Below, one piece after another: positions 17,717 to 23,413 of a stretch of 23,413 nucleotides of DNA; positions within the stretch are counted from its first letter, which is position 1, and each line of letters opens with the position of its first letter. Origin of the DNA: Candidatus Pacearchaeota archaeon (GTDB lineage: Archaea > Nanoarchaeota > Nanoarchaeia > Pacearchaeales > GW2011-AR1); assembly GCA_002690445.1 (NCBI GenBank), contig NZER01000208.1:1-23413 (forward strand), read 5' to 3'. Under the pieces are notes generated by a model. That model saw nothing but the letters and a program-made list of their open reading frames with translations. It did not search any database and was not told where the DNA came from. Made by a program: the position numbers and the translations under genes.

Positions 17717-20272
17717 ATGAAAAAAGAGGAATACATTATATGGCTGTCTTCTTTGGGTAAGAAGGACGTTCAGCTTGCTGGGGGCAAGGGGGCGAACTTG
17801 GGGGAAATGTATAAGATAGGTATGCCTGTGCCGCCTGCGTTTGTTGTGACTACTAAGGCTTTTCATTATTTTTTAAAGCAGGCAAAAGTTGAAGAGAAAG
17901 TTAAGGAGATGCTTAATAAGATTGATGTTGATGATACTGCGGATTTGGAGGAGAAGGCAAGGGAAATTCGGGAGTTGATTGAGAAGGCAGAGATGCCTGA
18001 GGATTTGTATAAGGAGATTGTTGATTCTTATGATCACTTTAATATTGATTTGGATGGTTTGAAAGATTCGCCTGGGGCTTTGGCAATTATGAAATCTGCG
18101 CGGGAGGCGGTTTTTGTTTCGGTTAGAAGTTCTGCAACTGCAGAGGATTTGGGAGATGCGAGTTTTGCTGGGCAGCAGAGCAGTTTTATTAATGTGAAAG
18201 GAAATGTGAATTTGATTGAACATGTGAAGAAAGTTTTTGCTTCTATTTTTACTGCGAGGAGTATTTATTATCGGAAGAAAAAAGGTTTTGAGAGCTTTGT
18301 CGGGATTGCGGCTGTTGTTCAGCGAATGATTAATTCTAATAAGTCGGGAGTGATTTTTTCTAAGGACCCGCGGGGCGGGAATGAGAATATTTTGATTGAG
18401 GCGGTTTTTGGGCAGGGGGAGGGAATTGTTTCTGGGAGGATTAAGCCAGACCATTATGTTGTTTCTCGGAAATTGGATATTGTTGATGAGAATCTTGCGA
18501 ATAAGAAGATTGCAATTGTGCGGGATGCGTCTGGGATTACAAAGACTATTAAACTTAAGGAGGAGATTTCTAAGAAAAAGGTTTTGAAGAATTTTGAGAT
18601 TAAACAGCTGGCAGAGCATGCTTTGACATTGGAGGAGCATTATAAGAAACCGCAGGATATTGAGTTTGCAATTGAGGATGAGAATATTTTTATTTTGCAG
18701 ACGCGCCCTGTTACGACGCTTGAGAAGAAAAGCCAGAAAGAAGGGGATGAATTTGAAGGGCAGGTTTTGATTGGGGGGCTGGCGGCGAGTCCGGGGGTGG
18801 TTTCTGGGAATGTGAAGATTGTTAAGTCTATGGATGATTTGGATAATATTAAGCAGGGGGATGTTTTGGTTACTGAGATGACTAATCCAGATATGGTTGT
18901 GACTATGCAAAAGGCGTCGGCGATTGTGACAAACGAGGGGGGAATAACAGCTCATGCGGCAATTGTTTCGCGGGAGATGGGGATTCCTGCAGTTGTTGGG
19001 ACAGATAATGCTACATCTGTTTTGGAAGATGGTGCAGAGGTGACTGTTGATGGTTTTAATGGCAAGGTTTTTGCTGGGAAGGCAGAGAGTAAGAAGGTGG
19101 AGATTTTGCCGATTGTTGAGACTAAGATGAAGATTAAGGTTTTGGTTGATTTGCCTGAGTTTGCTGAGCGGGCAGCTAAGACAAAGGCGGATGGAGTGGG
19201 GTTGGTGAGACTAGAAGGAATTATTGCGTCTGGCGGGAAGCATCCATTGTATTATGAAAAGCAGGGGAGGTTGGATGATTATACAAAAATGCTGCGGGAG
19301 GGTTTGAGTAAGATTTCTGAGTTGTTTATTGGGAAGGAGATTTGGGTGCGAACTTCAGATATTCGGAGTGATGAGTATGCTAATTTGGAAGGGGCACCTA
19401 AGGAAATTGAAAAGAATCCGATGTTGGGGAATCACGGGATTCGGTTTTCGCTGAAAAATAAAAATATTTTTAAGGCAGAACTTCGGGCGATAAAACTTCT
19501 TGCTGATAAAGGGCATAAGTTTGGGTTGATGTTTCCGCAGGTGATTTCTCCTAATGATGTGAAAGAGGCGAAGGGGGTTTTTAGGGAGTTAGGGATGCTG
19601 GGGAATTCTAATATTAAAATTGGGGTGATGATTGAGACGCCGGCTGCGACTATTTTGATTAAGGATATTTGTGATGAGGGTATTGATTTTATTTCTTTTG
19701 GGACAAATGATTTGACCCAGTATACTTTGGCTGTTGATAGAGGGAATGAGGATGTGCAGTATTTGTATGATGAGCATAGTTGGGCAGTGAAGAAGCAGAT
19801 TTCGCGGGTGATTAGGGAGTGCAGGTCGCGGGATCCGAAAGTTGAGACTTCTATTTGCGGGCAGGCTGGCAGTAATAAAGAGATGGTGGAGTTTTTGGTT
19901 TCGCGGGGAATTGATTCTATTTCTGTTAATGCTGATGTTGCTAAGGAAATTTCGCAGTTTGTGCAGAATTTGGAAGCTGAGGCTGGCAGGGGAAGTGGGG
20001 GTGAAAATGATGGGGGTGTGGAGAAGGTGGATGGGGCTGGAGGCGGTGGGTCAGGTGGGAATAGTAAGATTGAGGAAATTGGAAATAAGGAAAGTGTTGA
20101 AGAAGAGGTTGGGGAGAGGAAGGAGGAGTTTCAGAAGTCGGAGGGAGAGGGAAGTGGGAGTGGTGGGGAAAGAGAGGGTGGCGGCGGGGGGGGGGATGGT
20201 GGTGGGGGTGGGGAGGAGGGAGATGGTGGTGGGGGCGGTGGGGAGAAAAAGGTTTTTGATGTGTTTAGTTAA
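17717..20272 (+). CDS. ppsA: Phosphoenolpyruvate synthase with long Gly/Glu-rich C-terminal tail
   Basis: PEP synthase (pyruvate, water dikinase) makes PEP, AMP and phosphate from pyruvate and ATP, in gluconeogenesis or reversibly in glycolysis. The N-terminal ATP/pyruvate domain begins with KKDVQLAGGKGANLGEM and includes VSVRSSATAEDL. The mobile phosphohistidine domain has GGITAHAAIVSREMG with His413. The C-terminal PEP-binding barrel has FISFGTNDLTQYTLAVDRGN and ICGQAGSN with Cys714. All key motifs are present, so it should be active. After about residue 755 comes an unusual tail of about 95 residues, Gly/Glu/Ser-rich with poly-Gly runs, ending EKKVFDVFS. Total 851 residues, against about 790 for E. 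coli PpsA. The tail is probably disordered. Confidence 0.93.
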   Translation: MKKEEYIIWLSSLGKKDVQLAGGKGANLGEMYKIGMPVPPAFVVTTKAFHYFLKQAKVEEKVKEMLNKIDVDDTADLEEKAREIRELIEKAEMPEDLYKEIVDSYDHFNIDLDGLKDSPGALAIMKSAREAVFVSVRSSATAEDLGDASFAGQQSSFINVKGNVNLIEHVKKVFASIFTARSIYYRKKKGFESFVGIAAVVQRMINSNKSGVIFSKDPRGGNENILIEAVFGQGEGIVSGRIKPDHYVVSRKLDIVDENLANKKIAIVRDASGITKTIKLKEEISKKKVLKNFEIKQLAEHALTLEEHYKKPQDIEFAIEDENIFILQTRPVTTLEKKSQKEGDEFEGQVLIGGLAASPGVVSGNVKIVKSMDDLDNIKQGDVLVTEMTNPDMVVTMQKASAIVTNEGGITAHAAIVSREMGIPAVVGTDNATSVLEDGAEVTVDGFNGKVFAGKAESKKVEILPIVETKMKIKVLVDLPEFAERAAKTKADGVGLVRLEGIIASGGKHPLYYEKQGRLDDYTKMLREGLSKISELFIGKEIWVRTSDIRSDEYANLEGAPKEIEKNPMLGNHGIRFSLKNKNIFKAELRAIKLLADKGHKFGLMFPQVISPNDVKEAKGVFRELGMLGNSNIKIGVMIETPAATILIKDICDEGIDFISFGTNDLTQYTLAVDRGNEDVQYLYDEHSWAVKKQISRVIRECRSRDPKVETSICGQAGSNKEMVEFLVSRGIDSISVNADVAKEISQFVQNLEAEAGRGSGGENDGGVEKVDGAGGGGSGGNSKIEEIGNKESVEEEVGERKEEFQKSEGEGSGSGGEREGGGGGGDGGGGGEEGDGGGGGGEKKVFDVFS

Positions 20273-20308
20273 TTGTCACCCCTATGAAGATACAACAGAA
20301 TAGAAAAG

Positions 20309-20316
20309 TTTATAAA
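20309..20316 (+). promoter_or_regulatory. Archaeal TATA box for the 20338 gene
   Basis: TTTATAAA is centred 25 nt before ATG 20338, and no ribosome binding site is present. This is a clear leaderless archaeal promoter arrangement. Confidence 0.6.
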
Positions 20317-20337
20317 CTAATTGCGCGTAGGTAAATT

Positions 20338-21180
20338 ATGGTAGTAGCTCCAATTGACTCGAAAAGCGGGTATGATTCAAATATTTTTTATGAAAGAATG
20401 ACTGATTTAGCTGGTTTGACCCAGATTAATTTTAATAGACCTGAAGAAGCAAAAAAGACTTTAGGAACTTTAGTTGCAGGTGATGAAAATTTTATTTCTA
20501 GTGCAACAACAGATGAAGCTATGAATTTACAGAGGAGGATTGCTGGGGAATCTCAAGTTAGTATGGCTAGTTATGTTTCTGGTAATTTTAGTGAGGTTTC
20601 TGCGGATTTAGGTGAGGACGCATTAGCTCAGGTAGTTATTGGGATGTCTGCTGAAAAGGGTGCTTCTGATGGAAATGATGGTGCAGTTGATGCATTGGAA
20701 AAATATAGGGCTGCTGAGAAAAAATTAGGGACATCGGAAGGTCAGCAAGAATATGTTGCTGAGCAAATTAAAGCAGTTGACCCAGCTTTTAGAGGAATTG
20801 TTGCAGCATTTGGTGGGGAAGCTATTATTAGAACTTCGCTAGATTCTCTTCAGGCAGGTGTTAGAGCTCCTTTTAGAAAGGAAGATGGTTCTTTAGATGG
20901 GAATGGGATGAAGAGTTTTATTAAAGCTAATATGGACCATTATATTGCTTCTGGAAGTGATGAAGAAAAAGGGAAAGGAGCGCAAATTAGTTTGGCTGTT
21001 GCAGGTCAAGCTTATCAATTAATGCAGGGTGAAAAAGCAAGACAGGAACATGCAAAGGAAATGTATGATGCACAGGTAGCAGCAGAGGCTGAAAATTCTG
21101 GTGAGGAAGAATCTAAGCCTGATAAGAAAAAGACTAAGAAAACTAAGAAGGCGATAAAGAAAAGGAAGAAGAAATCTTAA
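20338..21180 (+). CDS. Hypothetical helical protein with Lys-rich tail
   Basis: The 280-residue soluble protein is Ala/Glu/Gly-rich and mostly helical. It has a strongly basic C-terminus from about residue 260 (KKKTKKTKKAIKKRKKKS), preceded by an acidic stretch (NSGEEESKPD). There is no signal peptide or TM. It is probably leaderless from its own TATA box. The basic tail suggests nucleic acid binding or contact with an acidic partner. I do not recognise the family; it may be lineage-specific. It is convergent with the minus-strand operon, with 1 nt between stops. Confidence 0.7.
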   Translation: MVVAPIDSKSGYDSNIFYERMTDLAGLTQINFNRPEEAKKTLGTLVAGDENFISSATTDEAMNLQRRIAGESQVSMASYVSGNFSEVSADLGEDALAQVVIGMSAEKGASDGNDGAVDALEKYRAAEKKLGTSEGQQEYVAEQIKAVDPAFRGIVAAFGGEAIIRTSLDSLQAGVRAPFRKEDGSLDGNGMKSFIKANMDHYIASGSDEEKGKGAQISLAVAGQAYQLMQGEKARQEHAKEMYDAQVAAEAENSGEEESKPDKKKTKKTKKAIKKRKKKS

Positions 21181-21181
21181 A

Positions 21182-22015
21182 TTATTGCGGGTCAATTAGT
21201 TTATCTACGAGGTTTGCCATTTCTCCGACAAATTCATCTGTTTTTGAATATAGGTCATCTATTTCTTTGCCTTTTACTTCTGTGATTTTTCCGCGAATAA
21301 TTTCTTTTGCTAATTCGTGGAGTTCAGCATAATGTTTGACAAATTTTTTATTTAATAAGTTGTTTTTTACAAAAGTGTTAGTGAGAATTTCTGGGATTTG
21401 TTCTGGAGATGCTGGTTTTATTTTTGCTGTGATTAGTGCGGCGTGTGCTGAGTCAACGCAAGCCCAGTATAATCCGTCAACTGCTGCGAGCATGGAAGTT
21501 CTTGCCCGCGCTATGTGGTTTGGAGCTCGTTGAAGCAGGGTGTAAATTGATTCTGGTGTAGATTTGATTAGTCCGTCTTTTAGCAGGATTTTGAGTGGGT
21601 TGAAAAATCCTCCGAAGTCTATTAGTGCGTCGCCGTATCTTAAGATGTTTACTATGATTGGGTCGCCTCGCATTAGGTCCTGCCACCATGTTGATAATTT
21701 AACTGTGTTTATGTGGAGGGATTTTTTGTAAGGGTTTGTTTTGATTATGCTGGCAAGTGTGTCCCGGTAGTGGGCTACAAGTTCTGCATCCCATTGGATT
21801 GCGACGTCATCAATTACTACGATAATGTCTATGTCTGAATCTGGAGTTGATATTTTTTTTGCTGAACTTCCGAATATTACAACTGATTTAATCATCTGAT
21901 CAAATTCTTTGTAAAGTTTTGTAGCAAAGTCCATAGCAATGTCCCGCTCTGCTGTAATTTTCATTGTTGGCGGGAGTTTCTTTGGCTTGCTGGGCTGTTC
22001 TTTTTCTTTCACCAT
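21182..22015 (-). CDS. Nucleotidyltransferase with C-terminal HEPN-like helical domain
   Basis: The 277-residue protein has the minimal nucleotidyltransferase motif GSS at residues 49-51 and DSDID at 59-63, which supplies two metal-binding Asp. The usual third Asp strand appears as LHINTVKL, without an obvious acidic residue. After about residue 160 a helical region (HIARARTSMLAAVDGLYWAC, then DSAHAALITA) fits a HEPN or KNTase C-terminal fold. Such proteins transfer nucleotides to small molecules, RNA or proteins. It lies 18 nt downstream of the DUF2283 gene on the same strand, so it may be part of a toxin-antitoxin-like operon. Confidence 0.75.
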   Translation of the reverse strand: MVKEKEQPSKPKKLPPTMKITAERDIAMDFATKLYKEFDQMIKSVVIFGSSAKKISTPDSDIDIIVVIDDVAIQWDAELVAHYRDTLASIIKTNPYKKSLHINTVKLSTWWQDLMRGDPIIVNILRYGDALIDFGGFFNPLKILLKDGLIKSTPESIYTLLQRAPNHIARARTSMLAAVDGLYWACVDSAHAALITAKIKPASPEQIPEILTNTFVKNNLLNKKFVKHYAELHELAKEIIRGKITEVKGKEIDDLYSKTDEFVGEMANLVDKLIDPQ

Positions 22016-22033
22016 CTTTTTATTTTTTGTTTA

Positions 22034-22237
22034 TTAGTTAGTTATTTTTAATGCATTTACTGGGAGGTTTTTAGTTGCATTTAAAACTTCTATGCCCAAT
22101 ATTTTTCCGTCTTTATCTAGGTCTAGGTTTATTGATTTATTTAGTGAGATTGTATTTACTGCTTCGCCTGCAGAGATTTCTTTAAAATAAATATATGCTG
22201 CATCTGCTTCTTTATCGAATTGTATCCTCATTTCCAT
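22034..22237 (-). CDS. DUF2283 family protein
   Basis: The 67-residue protein has the DUF2283 pattern: start MEMRIQFDKEADAAYIYF, then a variable strand, then NLDLDKDGKILGIEVLNAT. The family is small, found in bacteria and archaea, and often sits next to DUF4258 proteins; an antitoxin role has been suggested from such pairs. Here its start overlaps the end of the DUF4258 gene by 10 nt, which fits that pairing. Confidence 0.8.
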   Translation of the reverse strand: MEMRIQFDKEADAAYIYFKEISAGEAVNTISLNKSINLDLDKDGKILGIEVLNATKNLPVNALKITN

Positions 22238-22452
22238 ATAACTGTTATTATCTTTATAAATTTACGCTCTTGAGTATAAACTACTTTTAATGTCCTACTG
22301 TTTATCTTTTTATATGCCTCCTTTTTCTCTCCCTTGTTAATAATGTAATCTGGCAGTTCTATTGTTTCGTGAATTTGATTTATTGTAATCGCACGTTCAA
22401 ACATCCGCTGTTTTGTGTGGGATGTCAGGATCACCTTCACCATCTTTTTCAT
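22228..22452 (-). CDS. DUF4258 family (RelE-like) protein
   Basis: The 74-residue protein has the DUF4258 pattern: SHTKQRMFERAITINQIHET, then a basic middle, LKVVYTQ and a C-terminal strand KIITVIWK. It is likely of RelE/ParE-like fold, hence a possible toxin or RNA-binding partner of DUF2283. I chose the ATG at 22452 because a TATA box lies about 23 nt upstream; the longer frame to 22512 would place the promoter inside the gene. Confidence 0.75.
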   Translation of the reverse strand: MKKMVKVILTSHTKQRMFERAITINQIHETIELPDYIINKGEKKEAYKKINSRTLKVVYTQERKFIKIITVIWK

Positions 22453-22469
22453 TAATATGGAGTAATGAG

Positions 22470-22479
22470 ATTTTATAAA
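22470..22479 (-). promoter_or_regulatory. Archaeal TATA box for the DUF4258-DUF2283-nucleotidyltransferase operon
   Basis: On the minus strand CTTTATAAAA is centred about 23 nt before ATG 22452. There is no ribosome binding site, consistent with a leaderless transcript. Confidence 0.55.
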
Positions 22480-22512
22480 GGTTTTTAATGTGGGTGGGAA
22501 ATCCGGCTTCAC

Positions 22513-22803
22513 ATCTTTCTCACAATTTGCATCATCGCTAGATAGTTGATTATATCTTGATGAAGCGAATTGTTCGCCTTTGCTCAGATGTTCAGCCCGG
22601 GGGGAATTTAGTAATCGGAGGAAGATTTTTAAATAGGTGGGGTGCTTTTTATTATTGGGTTAGATTGGTGGTGGTAATGAAGTTTTATGGAGAAATAAAA
22701 ATTGGCAGAGCCATTTTTATTTTGGATTGGAGATTATTGGTCATTAGGCATTCTACTCACGCCTAAGTCTGCAATTATCTTGTTGTTTTATATTGATTCA
22801 GAC
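22513..22803. other. Intergenic region with small inverted repeats
   Basis: No convincing gene is seen. GCGAA/TTCGC (22565-22577) is a short hairpin. TAAGTCTG (22764-22771) pairs perfectly with CAGACTTA (22799-22806) and overlaps the stop of the 23413 minus gene, so it may be that gene's mRNA 3' end. No T run follows on the minus strand. Confidence 0.4.
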
Positions 22804-23413
22804 TTACGCATTCGGAGTACCAGTAAACCTGGATTGGGTGCCGGGCATTTGTCCGCCAAGTTCTTCTGGGAGTAGGGAAAAGCCAGAGCCGTAAATGGAA
22901 AAGTGCTTTTCTGGCATGTAAGCCATTGGAAATTCAAAGTAGTTTCCTCGCATGCCCATTGTCTGGTTCCAGTAAGGTGCCATTTTTGCGCTGTAAATAG
23001 GGGAGCCGAGTGCAGACAGGGTCCAGGGAAATGGGGATTGTTTGAAAGTTGTTGCAAAAGGTCCTGCTTCTACAATTGCGCGTGCGTCTTTTAGTGCGCC
23101 TTTTTTTTCTAATTGCTCCATAATTTCTTTTGTTGGCACATTTCCCATTCCGGGCGGGAGGTGTGAGTCAGAGTATCCAAAATTATCTGTGAGGTGGACG
23201 TGCTTGACTAAGGGGGCTATTTTTTTTGTTTCTGCAATTATGTCTTCTTTTGTAAATCCTTGTTTTCGCATTATATTTAAGTGTCCGACATCCCATGTTA
23301 CGCCGAGGAGTTTATCTGCTTGTTTTTTTGCTTTTGATGCAGACATTCCTAAGCCGCCTTTCTTTTTTGACATTTTTGCGTGGTCTATAAATTTCTTTTT
23401 AGAAGTTTCAACA
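22804..23413 (-). CDS. TIM-barrel sugar isomerase/epimerase-type protein, 5' end beyond window
   Basis: The frame is open to the window edge, so only the C-terminal 202 codons are seen. TWDVGHLNI, then VKHVHLTDNFGYSDSHLPPG and G..P match the second half of the xylose isomerase-like/AP endonuclease 2 barrel, where Asp, His and Glu bind divalent metal. The last 90 residues, rich in Pro, Tyr, Phe and Met, look like a lineage-specific extension. The substrate cannot be told; sugar phosphate or inositol-type isomerisation or a DNA repair-like role are the family options. Confidence 0.75.
   Translation of the reverse strand, partial: VETSKKKFIDHAKMSKKKGGLGMSASKAKKQADKLLGVTWDVGHLNIMRKQGFTKEDIIAETKKIAPLVKHVHLTDNFGYSDSHLPPGMGNVPTKEIMEQLEKKGALKDARAIVEAGPFATTFKQSPFPWTLSALGSPIYSAKMAPYWNQTMGMRGNYFEFPMAYMPEKHFSIYGSGFSLLPEELGGQMPGTQSRFTGTPNA

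Noticed and set aside
17873..18955. 360-codon minus-strand frame inside ppsA
   Set aside because: It is an antisense shadow of the PEP synthase domains; its Asn/Leu/Ile-rich composition resembles no known protein.
22557..22766. 69-codon plus-strand ORF between the minus-strand genes
   Set aside because: There is no ribosome binding site, odd composition and no context; it is treated as chance.

Overview
The window looks like an archaeal (DPANN, Woesearchaeota/Pacearchaeota-like) contig carrying a long block of bacterial-looking genes. The archaeal assignment rests on the flanks. Several genes there have a TATA-type box about 23-27 nt before an ATG that could be leaderless (micro-ORF at 66, minus gene at 17406, gene at 20338, minus gene at 22452). 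The flanks also encode a phosphoenolpyruvate synthase that looks archaeal, a HerA/VirB4-type ATPase with a winged-helix tail, and small DUF4258/DUF2283 proteins. The assignment is from memory of families; no search was run.

Layout. (1) 1-3128: a plus-strand operon of a 20-codon leader-like ORF, two unknown proteins, the ATPase and a short downstream protein, tightly coupled by overlaps of 1-4 nt. (2) 3129-3460: gene-free spacer. (3) 3461-16262: about 28 short genes, all on the plus strand, with strong Shine-Dalgarno sites. They encode one- and two-TM microproteins, TM-plus-coiled-coil proteins, zinc-ribbon-like microproteins, two RMF-like proteins, two lipoproteins (one with a PEGA domain), a hexapeptide beta-helix protein, two PEP-CTERM proteins and a histone-H1-like basic protein. 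Many are preceded by a repeated cassette (AACyTTAA-like stretch, 5-6 bp stem-loop, AGGAGA, ATG). Intrinsic-terminator-like hairpins, three sharing a conserved loop, punctuate the block. (4) 16263-16521: AT-rich spacer. (5) 16522-23413: archaeal-type genes in both orientations: a membrane-anchored PIN-like protein (minus), ppsA with a long Gly/Glu tail, a protein with a basic tail, a minus-strand DUF4258-DUF2283-nucleotidyltransferase/HEPN operon, and the 3' part of a TIM-barrel sugar isomerase/epimerase-type gene.

How it may work together. The 3461-16262 block reads as one or a few long transcripts encoding an envelope-directed set: membrane microproteins, lipoproteins and sortable secreted proteins, plus RMF-like and zinc-ribbon proteins that could act in the cytoplasm. 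No exosortase, integrase, capsid, transposase, tRNA, rRNA or CRISPR was seen. Two genes carry apparent single-base deletions in GGGG runs, and one carries an in-frame TAG inside a region conserved in a paralogue. These may be sequencing errors, decay or recoding. The plus strand is very G-rich (24 G against 3 C in 10081-10140).

Main uncertainty: whether the block is truly integrated in an archaeal genome (transfer or element) or whether the contig is a binning/assembly chimera joined near 3.1-3.5 kb and 16.3-16.5 kb.
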